Origin: Lachnospiraceae bacterium
GTDB taxonomy: Bacteria; Bacillota; Clostridia; Lachnospirales; Lachnospiraceae
Assembly (NCBI GenBank): GCA_910574865.1
Contig: CAJTDN010000010.1
Coordinates: 1-64,000 of the forward strand
Reading direction: 5' to 3'
DNA length: 64,000 nt
Shown: positions 51,051 to 60,461 of the stretch, in pieces
Numbering within the stretch: the first letter of the stretch is position 1
Layout of the letters: every line of letters starts with the position of its first letter
Notes under the pieces: model-generated
What the model was told of the DNA's origin: nothing
Databases searched by the model: none
The model's input: the letters and a program-made list of their open reading frames with translations, nothing else
Program-made: the position numbers and the translations under genes

Positions 51051-51860
51051 TCACGCCACCGCCAGGAACCCGCCGTTATATCCCGCGTTCTCCTGCGCCT
51101 GCTTCATCGCCGGACTCTGCTGCGCGGCCGTCACGGTACGGGTCGTCCCGCCGGACACGTACACGTCGCCACACTCCGGGCAAATGTTCGTCTGATACGT
51201 GACGGACTGGCTCACGACCTCGCGGCCTTCCCGCATCGCCTCGGCACGTTCCCTTCCCACGTGCTCCAACTCATGCCCGCGCACCTTCGAAGCCGACTGC
51301 TCCGGCGCGATATGCGTCGCCGTCTTGAAAGACACGCCTGGATCGTCCGATCCGTCCTGGTACTTGCGGTTCTCGCACGTCTGGCACTCCGCCTCTTTCG
51401 CTATCTCCTGGGCCGTCTTGGACTCGGAAACGTCCTGCGCCCTGTCCTTCAGCACCGTCTTGGACTCGGAAGCGTCCTGCAACTTGTCATCCAATGCCGC
51501 CCTGCGCTCTATGGCCGACTTGTTCCCGTCCAGATACTCGATCCTGCTGCGAACCGCCATCGCGGTCGTGTCTGACAAGAGCTTACGCATAAGCTCCGTC
51601 TTGTCCACCGGCGCTTCCATCACCTGCCTGACCGGGTTGACCGGCTGTACCGGCGTGCCCGTCTGCGCTTCGGGTATGACCGCCATGCGAATCTGCGGCG
51701 TGTCAGACGTCCCCGATGCCGCGCGAACCTGTGCCGCCTGCGTCTCAGCCGCGTATGCCGCACGGTTAATCGAGCTCTCAACGCTCCCCTGCACGGAAGA
51801 AATCGGCTTATACGGAGTTACATACGGTGTATAACCCACGTTTGATACCGCCCCTATCAT
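51051..51860 (-). CDS. SprA-like putative zinc metalloprotease
   Basis: A 269-residue protein. CQTCENRKYQDGSDDPGVSF, HIAPEQSASKVRGHELEHVGRERA and a later Cys pair in NICPECGDVYVSGGTTRT match the SprA-related/CJM1_0395 group of Firmicutes. HELEH is the H-E-x-E-H zinc site of that group. The N-terminal half is Ala/Ser/Gln-rich and unstructured, with a short internal repeat around QDASESKT/QDVSESKT. The role is unknown; the family often accompanies flagellar or secretory functions. The ATG at 51860 follows GGGAGG; the GTG at 51875 is discarded. Confidence 0.8.
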   Translation of the reverse strand: MIGAVSNVGYTPYVTPYKPISSVQGSVESSINRAAYAAETQAAQVRAASGTSDTPQIRMAVIPEAQTGTPVQPVNPVRQVMEAPVDKTELMRKLLSDTTAMAVRSRIEYLDGNKSAIERRAALDDKLQDASESKTVLKDRAQDVSESKTAQEIAKEAECQTCENRKYQDGSDDPGVSFKTATHIAPEQSASKVRGHELEHVGRERAEAMREGREVVSQSVTYQTNICPECGDVYVSGGTTRTVTAAQQSPAMKQAQENAGYNGGFLAVA

Positions 51861-51999
51861 AAAAACACCTCCCACGTAGTATCACACCAACGCCCCGCCC
51901 CCCTTTCACAAACCCAGAGGGGTGTCGCGTTACAACCACTTTGCTTTTCCTTTGCAAATAGTATAACTCCGCTTTTCAAAAAAGGCAAGAGAAATTTTC

Positions 52000-52440
52000 T
52001 TACTTTCCGCTAAGCACCATGCCCGCGACAAGATCAACCGTCGCGGAGTATCCGCTGTCCTCTTTTGTTACCTCGAATTTCATGTCGCCCTTGCTCGACG
52101 TGCCATTCGCTATAATATACACGTCATCGCCAAACTCCCACGTACCTGTCAGGTCCTCTCCGTTGGCGCTGCCGCTTACTGTTCCGTCCGGATTGATTTC
52201 CAACGTAATCATGACTTGTCCGCTATAATAAGAACCTGACAACGTAATCGTTTCCGTAATTTCACCATCAGCAGCTCCACTTCCCGACTCATCCGACGCG
52301 TCTGCCTTGTCATCCGTCTTGTCATCTTGGACTTCCTGCTTCGCGTCATCCTTCTTGTCATCTCCACCCGAACCGCATCCTACCATCATTCCCATACATA
52401 ACATGGCGGCCATCAGTAAACACAACACTTTTTTCTTCAT
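52000..52440 (-). CDS. lipoprotein of unknown function
   Basis: A 146-residue protein with a signal peptide and lipobox MMVGC (Cys at about 22), an Asp/Lys-rich linker, then a small beta domain (GSYYSGQVMITLEINPDGTVSGSANG, GTWEFGDDVYIIA). The pattern is that of lipocalin-like/DUF lipoproteins of Clostridia. AGGAGGA precedes the ATG at 52440; an upstream start at 52473 is less likely. Confidence 0.75.
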   Translation of the reverse strand: MKKKVLCLLMAAMLCMGMMVGCGSGGDDKKDDAKQEVQDDKTDDKADASDESGSGAADGEITETITLSGSYYSGQVMITLEINPDGTVSGSANGEDLTGTWEFGDDVYIIANGTSSKGDMKFEVTKEDSGYSATVDLVAGMVLSGK

Positions 52441-52607
52441 TTTCTTGTTCCTCCTAAATTTTTTTAAGCTCATCTTCTTCGATGTAAGCTTTCTAATAAA
52501 ATAGTATCAGAATTTTATTTCATCAACAAGATGTCGCGTTTAAGTTAATGCCGCCCATTCGCAAGTTGTCGCAAAATAGTTCAAATGAAATCAAATTTTG
52601 GTCCATA

Positions 52608-52790
52608 TCATTCCGACCAAAAACGAAAGCAACCGTAACTCCCCTTCTTCTCCTCCGTTTTTTCGCCGCTCGCCACTACCATCAGCACTGCGGCCAGTAT
52701 CAGCACGATTCCGCCAATCTGCACCGGGCTGACGCTCTCGTCAAGGGCGAACCATCCCACGAGCAGGGCGACCACCTCCCAGATTTTGTC
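52608..52790 (-). pseudogene. C-terminal fragment of a DMT/EamA-family transporter
   Basis: About 55 residues ending the minus-strand frame (VALLVGWFALDESVSPVQIGGIVLILAAVLMV) form the last two helices of an EamA/DMT transporter. The preceding residues are unrelated polar sequence, so only the end is preserved. Nothing else readable is seen in 52441-52607 apart from AT-rich sequence. Confidence 0.65.
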
Positions 52791-53096
52791 GCGGCTTTCG
52801 TATGCCGGCTCCGGCGGCGGATACACGTCCGTCTCCCGCCTCGTCGGCACGTACGCCATGATAATCTTGCTTCTTTCCATGTCCACTCTTCCTCCTCTTA
52901 TCGTATTTCCGCAGCCCATTCGCGACGCCATCGCCTTAGGAACAAAGGCCATACCTCAAGTTACATGCTTCATAGATATTCGCTTTGCACGCCCTCCATA
53001 TTCACTGCGGTGCTTTTATATGAAAAATATACCACGATACGATTTCCGGCATAATGTAACCCACATACAAAAATATGTTTCATCTTTGTGATTTTT

Positions 53097-53369
53097 GCAC
53101 AATTCAAACTTGATAAAGGCCTGGCCCGGATTGATGACGCGCCAATACACGCCTCCCTGCACGAATGTTTAGCGAATTCTCTAATCCATGCCGACTACCA
53201 TGGCCGCCGCGGCACTGTAATCGATAAAGAATTCCGAAAAGTGACGATTTCAAATCCCGGAACTTTTCGCATCGGCATTGACGAAGCAATCGCCGGGGGT
53301 ATCAGCGATGCCAGAAATGGAAAGATTTTCAATATGTTTTCTCTCATCAATGCTGGCGAACGCTCCTGA
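53097..53369 (+). pseudogene. fragment of a RecG-like C-terminal (HATPase_c_4) / AlbA_2-type DNA-binding protein
   Basis: About 90 residues (RIDDAPIHASLHECLANSLIHADYHG, then RKVTISNPGTFRIGI and DARNGKIFNMFSLINAGERS) correspond to the middle of the HATPase_c_4 domain found after AlbA_2 domains in Firmicute putative transcriptional regulators. The N-terminal AlbA_2 part is missing and a stop interrupts where the domain should continue. It is a decayed internal fragment. Confidence 0.75.
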
Positions 53370-53422
53370 TTTGGTCTTTGCGATGTATACAATTTTCAAA
53401 GTTCTTAACTAACTGACATTGT

Positions 53423-53592
53423 CCGTGAATTGTAACCTCCTTCCGTTACTATTCACGGGGCTGTGCGCCCCGCCGCACAGCCACCGTCCGATAAAGTGAT
53501 GGTGCCAGTGGGCATCCAGCCCATTGCCGGAGGCAATTTTAGATGGCTGGATGCCGTTACAATCCACGGCCGGTTAGGCCGTGAATTGTAAC
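53423..53592. repeat. repeat family B, compound copy 3 (tandem hairpins)
   Basis: A palindrome-rich block in the 325-base gap 53370-53694. Hairpins: CCGTGAATTGTAAC/GTTACTATTCACGG (53423-53458); GGCTGTGC/GCACAGCC (53459-53482); ACCGTC/GATGGT (about 53483-53502); GGCATCCAGCC/GGCTGGATGCC with inner ATTGCC/GGCAAT (53511-53555); GTTACAATCCACGGCC/GGCCGTGAATTGTAAC (53556-53592). The flanking CTCCTTCCG-TTACTATTC occurs twice (about 53437-53454 and 53593-53610). Confidence 0.8.
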
Positions 53593-53632
53593 CTCCTTCC
53601 GATTACTATTCCCCCCTCATCCCACTTTTTTG

Positions 53633-53661
53633 TTGTAATAACGGGGCAATAAAGTTATAAT
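53633..53661 (+). promoter_or_regulatory. promoter upstream of the AAA-ATPase-like gene
   Basis: TTGTAA (53633-53638), 17-base spacer, TATAAT (53656-53661). The ATG is at 53695 with GCGAGGTG upstream. It directly follows the family B block. Confidence 0.65.
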
Positions 53662-53694
53662 AGAAACCAGTACGATGGATTGCGAGGTGTGAAT

Positions 53695-55386
53695 ATGGCC
53701 AGGACGGTTGCTATCGGCAAACAAAATTTTGAAAAAATAATTACGGAAGATATTTTCTACGTGGACAAGACGAACTTCCTCAAAGAATGGTGGGAAAACA
53801 AGGACGACGTGACTCTGATTACCCGCCCCAGACGATTCGGCAAGACCCTGACGCTTAGCATGGTGGAAAAGTTCTTTTCCGTCAAATACGCGGGCAGGGG
53901 GGACTTGTTTGAAGGCCTGTCTATCTGGAACGAACAAGAATACCGCGAACTGCAAGGGGCTTATCCCGTGATTATTCTAAGCCTCGCGGACGTGAAATAT
54001 ACACGCTTTTCCGACGCGTGGGAGACAATTTGCCAGCTTATCACGGACGTGTACAACCAATATGATTTTTTACTCGATGAAGGTTTTTTGAATGAAAAAG
54101 AAAAAGCCAATTATCAGAACGTTTCCCCCGGCATGAGCGTTTCCGTGGCGGCAGGTTCCCTGAAGGCATTGTCCGGCTACCTGGCACGCTATTATGGGAA
54201 AAATGTCATTATCTTGCTGGACGAGTATGACACGCCCATGCAGGAAGCCTATGTGTGCGGTTATTGGGATGAGCTTGCCACCTTTATGCGGGGGTTCTTT
54301 AATTCCACATTCAAATCGAACCCTTATCTGGAAAAGGCTCTGATGACGGGCATCACGCGGGTGAGCAGGGAATCCATCTTTTCGGATTTTAACAACCCGA
54401 AGGTAGTAACCACGACCTCGGAAAGCTATGAGGATTCTTTTGGCTTCACACAGGAGGAAGTCTGGGAAGCGTTAAAAGAATACGGGCTCTATGAAGAGCG
54501 CGAAAATGTCAGGGCATGGTATGACGGATTCACATTTGGCAGAAAACGTGATATTTATAACCCATGGTCCATTATCTGTTATCTGGATGAACGAAAGTTC
54601 ACCACATATTGGGCGAACACGAGCAGCAACAGCCTGATTGGCAAACTGATTCGTGAGGGCAGCGTGGACGTGAAACTTACCATGGAGGACCTGCTGGCGG
54701 GCGGGACGCTCCACACGAAGATTGACGAACAAATTGTGTACAACCAGTTGGACAACGTGGAGGACGCAATCTGGAGCATGCTTCTGGCAAGCGGGTATCT
54801 GCGCGTGGAGAACTATGAAAGCAATGCGGACGGGGAAGAAAAGTATGAGTTGAAACTCACTAACCAGGAAGTCGTATTCATGTTCAAGAAGATGATAAAC
54901 GGCTGGTTCCAAAAGCCCACGTCGGCATATAACGCGTTTATCAGGGCGTTGCTCAAAGGGGAAGTGGAGGCCATGAACGCCTATATGAACGATATCGCCT
55001 TGGCGACATTCAGCTTTTTTGACACGGGATACGGTATCGGCTCCCCCTCAAAACCAGAACGTTTCTACCATGGTTTCGTATTGGGACTGATGGTCGATTT
55101 GGCAGACCGTTATGAAATCACGTCCAACCGGGAAAGCGGTTACGGACGCTATGACGTGATGCTAAAACCACGGAACAAAGAAGACAACGCCATCATCATC
55201 GAGTTCAAGGTCTGCCGGAAGGCGAAAAACCAGACGCTCGAAGAGGCCGTCACAGAGGCCCTGAAACAGATTGAAGACAAGGGTTATGAGGCGACCCTGG
55301 TGGAGGCGGGGATTGCTTCGGAGCGGATTAAGAAATACGGGTTCGCGTTCGAGGGGAAGAAAGTGCTGATAGGCCCCGACCTATGA
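53695..55386 (+). CDS. AAA-ATPase-like protein with C-terminal PD-(D/E)XK nuclease-like domain
   Basis: A 563-residue protein of the DUF1703/PDDEXK_9-type group, a multicopy family in Clostridia. ITRPRRFGKTLTLSM (about 33-47) is the P-loop and VIILLDEYDTPMQEA the Walker B. A long helical middle region follows; the C-terminus has SGYGRYDVML and AIIIEFKVCRKAKN, the D and E-x-K of the nuclease fold. Members are thought to act in DNA or nucleic-acid processing or in mobile-element biology; the function is unknown. The C-terminal bases 55324-55365 recur at the window end (63956-64000). Confidence 0.9.
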   Translation: MARTVAIGKQNFEKIITEDIFYVDKTNFLKEWWENKDDVTLITRPRRFGKTLTLSMVEKFFSVKYAGRGDLFEGLSIWNEQEYRELQGAYPVIILSLADVKYTRFSDAWETICQLITDVYNQYDFLLDEGFLNEKEKANYQNVSPGMSVSVAAGSLKALSGYLARYYGKNVIILLDEYDTPMQEAYVCGYWDELATFMRGFFNSTFKSNPYLEKALMTGITRVSRESIFSDFNNPKVVTTTSESYEDSFGFTQEEVWEALKEYGLYEERENVRAWYDGFTFGRKRDIYNPWSIICYLDERKFTTYWANTSSNSLIGKLIREGSVDVKLTMEDLLAGGTLHTKIDEQIVYNQLDNVEDAIWSMLLASGYLRVENYESNADGEEKYELKLTNQEVVFMFKKMINGWFQKPTSAYNAFIRALLKGEVEAMNAYMNDIALATFSFFDTGYGIGSPSKPERFYHGFVLGLMVDLADRYEITSNRESGYGRYDVMLKPRNKEDNAIIIEFKVCRKAKNQTLEEAVTEALKQIEDKGYEATLVEAGIASERIKKYGFAFEGKKVLIGPDL

Positions 55387-55435
55387 GCGACAAAATCATT
55401 ATGCCAGTGGAGGAACGACGTTTCGCCAGGCACGT

Positions 55436-55490
55436 AATGAAACGCCGTTCGGTACTACAAACCGACACCGAGTGGCGTTTCATTTGCCGC
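55436..55490 (+). terminator. hairpin after the AAA-ATPase-like gene, probable terminator
   Basis: AATGAAACGCC (55436-55446) pairs exactly with GGCGTTTCATT (55474-55484), with an inner CGGT/ACCG stem. It is followed by a modest T-containing run. Confidence 0.6.
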
Positions 55491-55509
55491 TTCCCTGAAA
55501 AACGGCTCC

Positions 55510-55660
55510 AAATACACGCACGCCCCCATATGTAGGCAAGTCCCCGCCTTCGATAATCCTCCCTCGTGTCAATCTCGATCTCGATGCCGCGAACATAACT
55601 GGAATAAGACGAAGCCCCGGAAACAATCTCGCCATCCTTTTCCATGACCACGCCCATGCA
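55510..55660 (-). pseudogene. decayed GNAT acetyltransferase fragment
   Basis: Reading on the minus strand, VMEKDGEIVSGASSYSSYVRG, EIEIDTREDYRRRGLAY is the A-motif region (R-R-x-G-x-A) of a GNAT N-acetyltransferase. Both ends run into unrelated sequence, so only this core survives. Confidence 0.65.
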
Positions 55661-55661
55661 G

Positions 55662-56700
55662 CGCGTCACGTTCGTCTGCAGCGGCGGCGAGGATGAATAC
55701 TGCACCACGTTCGCCGTGTTCGGCTTCCGCTACGCGCTCATCGAGACGGATGTGGATTACAAGCCCGAAGACTTTCGCGCCATCGCGGTTTATTCCGACA
55801 TGGAAGCGAGGGGCGGCTTTTCCTGCTCCAATGAAAAGGTAAACCAGTTTTACAAGAACACGCTCTGGAGCATGAAGGGCAATTACCTCGACGTGCCGAC
55901 CGACTGCCCGACAAGGGAACGGCTGGACCGACGCGATTTACCTGCCGCCCTACCGTTATTATAAAATGTACGGTGACGAAAATATATTGGCGGAAACTTA
56001 CCCGGCCATGAAAAAATATACGGATTTCCTATTGAAAAACACGGGGCACAAGGACAAAAAAGCCGCCAAGGCCGACATTTACAACAAGTACGTTTATGAA
56101 AAAGGCGTACACCTGGGCGAATGGCTGGAGCCGGCGGAATTTGTGGAAAAGACAACCTGTTCCTGAAAACAATCCCGGACACGGACCGGCAGGCGAAGCT
56201 GGTGCGTCCGCTGGCCCTCGGATGCGTCCCGGAGGAAAAAACTCCCGCCGTGGCAAACCGTCTTTTTCAAGCGGTCGAAAACCGCGGCTACCGCATCGGC
56301 ACCGGCTTCTTGTCCACCCCGTTCGTGCTAAAGGTGCTGACAGAAAACGGCCGTGCGGACCTCGCCTACAAAATGTTGGAAAACGAAGAGGCGCCGGGCT
56401 GGCTGGCCGAGGTGAACGCCGGGGCCACCACGGTCTGGGAGGACTGGCTGGGTGACGCGAGCCATAACCATTACTCGCCCGGCGCGGTGTGCGAATGGAT
56501 GTTTGACACGATTCTCGGCATTCGCGTCGACGGGAAACGGCATTTCGCGATTCGGCCCATCGCCGGCGGGACGCTTGACCATGCCGAAGGGCATTACGAC
56601 AGCATTTACGGGAAAGTCACGTCCAAATGGACACGGAAAGACGGCTTATGAAATCACCATTCCGGAAAACACGGCGGCGACCATCGTGATTGGCGAAAAG
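55662..56700 (+). pseudogene. frameshifted alpha-L-rhamnosidase (GH78) pseudogene
   Basis: Three frames in sequence carry GH78 blocks: FAVFGFRYALIETDV...LDVPTDCPTRER (55700-55925), then after a frame change GWTDAIYLPPYRYYKMYGDE (55925-56000) and on to GEWLEPAEFVE, then after another change RQAKLVRPLALGCVPEEK, GFLSTPFVLKVLTENG, EEAPGWLAEVNAGATTVWEDW (56190-56450) and the C-terminal beta domain, ending in a third frame. At the GW motif about 90 family residues are missing, consistent with a deletion between two similar GW motifs. GH78 enzymes normally release L-rhamnose; this copy cannot be translated as one chain. Confidence 0.85.
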
Positions 56701-56726
56701 GCTGCCCGCCCGGGCAACCTTTTTCC
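56697..56726 (+). terminator. terminator-like hairpin after the GH78 pseudogene
   Basis: AAAAGG-C-TGCCCG (56697-56708) pairs with CGGGCA-A-CCTTTT, then a T-rich run. It probably ended the intact gene's transcript and can also serve the convergent AraC gene poorly. Confidence 0.55.
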
Positions 56727-56762
56727 TTTTACATTGGCCCCTTTTCCTTTTTTTCATTCCTT

Positions 56763-57695
56763 TCAGAAATGTAACTCCTCGAAATAATCCATGCTCTCCT
56801 CGTCAGAAAACATATACTGTATCGTCAACGCGCTGGTAACGGCCGGATTTTTCGAAAACTGCAGCGTCATCTTGCGGCACTCTTTCGCGGAACACCCGTA
56901 GGCCTTCTTGCACAGCCGGTTAAACGTCTTATAGTCGTTAAACCCCACTTCGATGCAAATGTCCAGAATCGAGCGGTTCGTGGTCGTAAGCAGGTACATC
57001 GCCTTTTCAAACCGATACGTGTTCAAATATTCGCGAAATGAAATATGGAAGTTATCATGGAAAAAATGTGACATATAAGTCAGCGTGACGTTTTCCCGCC
57101 CCGCCATTTTGGACAGGATATTGCGCTCCGCGTAATGCTGCTCTATAAAGGAAAGGATTCGATTCAGGCGCATCGTGTTTTTCTTGCTGGACGTGGATTC
57201 CGTGTCACTCATTTCCCGCCAGGCAAGACAAAGTTTCAACTGTTCCAGGATAAGGCAGGAAAACGCCACACAACGATAGTTCCCACTGATTCCGGAACAC
57301 CAGTACGACCTCGCTGCATGACAAAAAAGCTCCTTCAAATGGCTTTCCTGCACTTCATTCAAATCCGGACCGATGCAATGGTGGTAAAAGACCGTGTGGC
57401 TCCATGTGGGAAAATACTCCCTGCAAAAGTGTGCCGAAATCTGCATGCTGAGCAACACGGCGTTGTCATTCTCGGCCGTCAGCTCGTGAACCTCGTTTGC
57501 ATTGACCAAAACCATGTCCCCCGCACGGGCAACAAACGCCTCCTCTGAAATCTTCATCCGCAGCGACCCCCGTAAAATAAGGTTCAGTTCAAATGCGTTA
57601 TGGAGGTGCGGGTACCGGTAACGGATACTGACAATGTAAAACTTCACATGATTTATCTTCGGATACTGGATAATCGAATGCTCATTCTCGCTCAT
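56763..57695 (-). CDS. AraC-family transcriptional regulator
   Basis: A 310-residue protein. An N-terminal cupin-like sensor domain (HAFELNLILRGSLRMKI, DMVLVNANEVHEL) precedes a C-terminal double helix-turn-helix (LSKMAGRENVTLTYMSHFFH and ILDICIEVGFNDYKTFNRLCK). It binds near promoters and probably controls the divergent operon at 57963-62654. The start at 57695 is set by AGAGGGGG on the minus strand; a frame extension to 57872 lacks a site. The intergenic region holds a near-palindrome at 57789-57810. Confidence 0.9.
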   Translation of the reverse strand: MSENEHSIIQYPKINHVKFYIVSIRYRYPHLHNAFELNLILRGSLRMKISEEAFVARAGDMVLVNANEVHELTAENDNAVLLSMQISAHFCREYFPTWSHTVFYHHCIGPDLNEVQESHLKELFCHAARSYWCSGISGNYRCVAFSCLILEQLKLCLAWREMSDTESTSSKKNTMRLNRILSFIEQHYAERNILSKMAGRENVTLTYMSHFFHDNFHISFREYLNTYRFEKAMYLLTTTNRSILDICIEVGFNDYKTFNRLCKKAYGCSAKECRKMTLQFSKNPAVTSALTIQYMFSDEESMDYFEELHF

Positions 57696-57788
57696 GGCCG
57701 TCCCCCTCTTCCGACTGGTTTCCCCATGCATGGCAACACTTTCTCCACCTGCCTGGCTCTGCCCTATACGGAGTATACCATACCACGA

Positions 57789-57810
57789 AATGACATGTAA
57801 ACATGCCATT
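57789..57810. promoter_or_regulatory. near-palindrome in the AraC-transporter intergenic region
   Basis: AATGACATG (57789-57797) pairs with CATGCCATT (57802-57810) with one mismatch around TAAA. Between divergent regulator and transporter, it could be an operator. A TATAAT box at 57877-57882 lies further down for the transporter gene, with no strong -35. Confidence 0.4.
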
Positions 57811-57962
57811 GAAAAAACACAAGTTTTCCGTAAGCATACCGCAACAAAAGCATGGTTTTTCATGCCACGCATTGGTTATAATGAATGTACAATCCATGGA
57901 GTAGCAAGTGTTAAGGCACGATGTGCGCAGTCGTGTTCCACAAGGAAGAAAGAGGTAAAGCC

Positions 57963-59345
57963 ATGTCAGAAAAAAAAGGAATTATAATTGCCAAATGGCT
58001 CGTCTCAATCGGCGTACCGGCATTGTTGTTCTTGCTGGTTCCGGAGACGGGCGTCATCACGTACCAAATTAAAATGTACATCGCCATCACGTTATTCACG
58101 ATTTTAATGTGGATCATGAACACGTTGCCGCCGGTCATCACCGGATTGGTCATGAGCCTGTTGTACATTTTCCTGAACGTTTCAAACGGGAACACCGTAT
58201 TTTCATCGTGGACCAACCAGATCGTGTGGTTGTGCGTGGGCGGCGTGATTATCGCGCAAGCATTTGAAAAGACGGGATTGATGAAACGGATAGCTTACAA
58301 CATCATTTATCGGACGGGCTGCAGCTATAGGGGCATCGTCATCGGATTAATCGCGTCAGGACTGGTCATGACGGTCATCCTGCCGAACATTACCGCAAGA
58401 GTTACCTTATACGCCGCTCTGGCTTTCGGCATTTGCCGGGCGTTGGAGATCAAGCCGGGCACGAAGACCGGGGCCGGAATCATGACGGCCGGATTTATCG
58501 GGGCGATTGGTTCGCGGACGATGCTTCTGTCCGGCTGGGACAACCTGGTGTTGTCCTACGGGTTGATTGAAGATTTTACCGCCCCGTCAACCATACGGTT
58601 TTTCTTGTGCAACATCGTACCGACCTTGGTCTGGTGCGCGGTCATGGTCGTGACGGTTCTCTTCCTCTTCAAGCAGGACGTCCCGTTCGAGGGGAAGGAA
58701 TATTTTGCCGGGGAGGTAAAAAAGAGCGGAAAAATGTCCGTCAAGGAATGGAAATTTTTGGCCATCCTGTTAATCGCGGTACTGTTTTTGTTCTTCTCGG
58801 ATTACGCAATCGGCTGGCTGTTTTTGGCGGCGGCGTGCATTTGCTTTTTCCCGGGAGTGGACATTTTAGGCGGAGAGGATGTCAAGAACATCAACTTCAG
58901 CATCATTATCTTCATCGCCAGCGCAATGACGATTGGAAACGTGGCATCTGAGCTGCAGATTGGCGGAATGGTCGGAAACGTGCTGGTAAACGCTCTTCAG
59001 GGAATGGAAGTGTCAAACCTGCTCATGATGATGATTGCATGGCTGTTCGGCGTAATCATGGATTTTTTGATGACCCCGGTGGCGGCATTGTCCGCATTCT
59101 CCGTGCCAATCGCGAGCATCTGCACGCAGTTGGGACTTAGCGTCTCCTGCGTACTGTACAGCTTCATCTGGGGCGTGGAACAATTTATTTTCCCATACGA
59201 ATGGGCGCTGTTTTTGGTCGTGTACGGATATGGAATGGTCACGAACAAGGACACGCTGAAATTCGGGCTGGTGCGCATGGTGCTGAGCTTCATTTTCATG
59301 GTGGCAATCCTCGCCCCTTGCTGGATGCTATTCGGATTCATGTGA
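57963..59345 (+). CDS. DASS-family (SLC13-like) anion symporter
   Basis: A 460-residue polytopic membrane protein with about twelve hydrophobic segments. Paired SN/T-type segments (LPNITARVTLYAALAFGI, and MTPVAALSAFSVPIASI) match the re-entrant loops of sodium-driven DASS transporters for dicarboxylates or sulfate. It leads an operon with a sulfatase and sugar enzymes, so the substrate may be an anionic sugar derivative or sulfate. The ATG at 57963 follows GAAAGAGG. Not a permease of the ABC type. Confidence 0.85.
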   Translation: MSEKKGIIIAKWLVSIGVPALLFLLVPETGVITYQIKMYIAITLFTILMWIMNTLPPVITGLVMSLLYIFLNVSNGNTVFSSWTNQIVWLCVGGVIIAQAFEKTGLMKRIAYNIIYRTGCSYRGIVIGLIASGLVMTVILPNITARVTLYAALAFGICRALEIKPGTKTGAGIMTAGFIGAIGSRTMLLSGWDNLVLSYGLIEDFTAPSTIRFFLCNIVPTLVWCAVMVVTVLFLFKQDVPFEGKEYFAGEVKKSGKMSVKEWKFLAILLIAVLFLFFSDYAIGWLFLAAACICFFPGVDILGGEDVKNINFSIIIFIASAMTIGNVASELQIGGMVGNVLVNALQGMEVSNLLMMMIAWLFGVIMDFLMTPVAALSAFSVPIASICTQLGLSVSCVLYSFIWGVEQFIFPYEWALFLVVYGYGMVTNKDTLKFGLVRMVLSFIFMVAILAPCWMLFGFM

Positions 59346-59416
59346 CGTAAAACGCGTTTTCGGCCACTTCGCAAATGATTGGCCGAAACGCCCAAAACCA
59401 TCAAAAGGAGAACTTT

Positions 59417-60445
59417 ATGAAAACAGTTGGAATTGGCGTAATCGGATGTGGCATGATTGCGGAAACCTACCATTTGCCAGCACTTGCCAAATGTGAAGGG
59501 GCCAGGCTGATAACGGCATGTGACGCGCTTGCCGAACGTGGTGAATTCATAGGCCGAAAATTCAGATTTGAAAACTGGACGAATGATTATCACGACGTGT
59601 TAAATCACCCGGAAATCGAGGCCGTTTTCATCCTCACGAAATCAAGCACGCACCGGTTGCTTGCCGAGGCGGCCGCAAAAGCCGGAAAACATATTTTCAT
59701 GCAGAAATCCATTACGGACAATCTCGCGGACGCGGAGAAATTATTGGAAACCGTGAAAGCGTGCGGCGTTCAATTTACGGTATCGTTCATGCACCGTTAT
59801 TTTGACGAATGCGTGAAGGGGGCGGAACTTTTACGGCAAAACGTATTGGGCGAACTACAGCAAGTGCGCATACAAAATTGCACGAAAAACCCTTATGAAA
59901 CCGCGCCATCCTACGGCGGATGCATTTTGGACATCGGAAGCCACGGCATCGACCTGGTAAACGCACTGTTTGGTTCAAGAATCCAGGCCGTCCTGGCACT
60001 GGAATTCGACCGCCAGAGCGCGGCCATCGGAAGCGGAACGGACACGGAAAGCGAACTCGCCGGGACGGAACGCTTCGCCACGCTGCTTTATGAATTGGAG
60101 GACAAAAAACGTGTCCTCCACGAGATAAATTGGAGCAGCCCGTCCCACATTTCCCGCTTCCAAGTGGACATCGTGGGAAAGGATGCCAGCATGTATATCC
60201 GAAATCCGCAGGCCCAAGAAGGGCTGGCAATCGCGAAAATCCCTTCCAGGCAAGGGGAGCAAAGCGTCTGGGAATATCCGTCCTACGAAAAAACGGAACT
60301 CGGACAACGCCAGCACCAACTTTTTATCGACGACATTCGTTATGCAAAAACGGAAAGCCTGCCCGGGGAGGCGGCATACGAGGTGCTGAAAGTCGTGCGG
60401 GCGGCAAAGAAATCAATGCAAAGCGGGGCGTGGGAACGCGCCTAG
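59417..60445 (+). CDS. Gfo/Idh/MocA-family oxidoreductase
   Basis: A 342-residue NAD(P)-dependent oxidoreductase. GVIGCGMIAETYHLPALAK (about 6-24) is the Rossmann loop and ILTKSSTHRLLAEAAAKAGKHIFMQKSI has the typical EKP-like segment, here MQKS instead of EKP. GGCILDIGSHGIDLVNALFG has the catalytic D-x-G-x-H-x-x-D. It oxidises or reduces a sugar or sugar acid. The ATG follows AAAGGAG, and the next gene is a TIM-barrel isomerase. Confidence 0.88.
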   Translation: MKTVGIGVIGCGMIAETYHLPALAKCEGARLITACDALAERGEFIGRKFRFENWTNDYHDVLNHPEIEAVFILTKSSTHRLLAEAAAKAGKHIFMQKSITDNLADAEKLLETVKACGVQFTVSFMHRYFDECVKGAELLRQNVLGELQQVRIQNCTKNPYETAPSYGGCILDIGSHGIDLVNALFGSRIQAVLALEFDRQSAAIGSGTDTESELAGTERFATLLYELEDKKRVLHEINWSSPSHISRFQVDIVGKDASMYIRNPQAQEGLAIAKIPSRQGEQSVWEYPSYEKTELGQRQHQLFIDDIRYAKTESLPGEAAYEVLKVVRAAKKSMQSGAWERA

Positions 60446-60461
60446 AAGGAGGTTTTATAAA

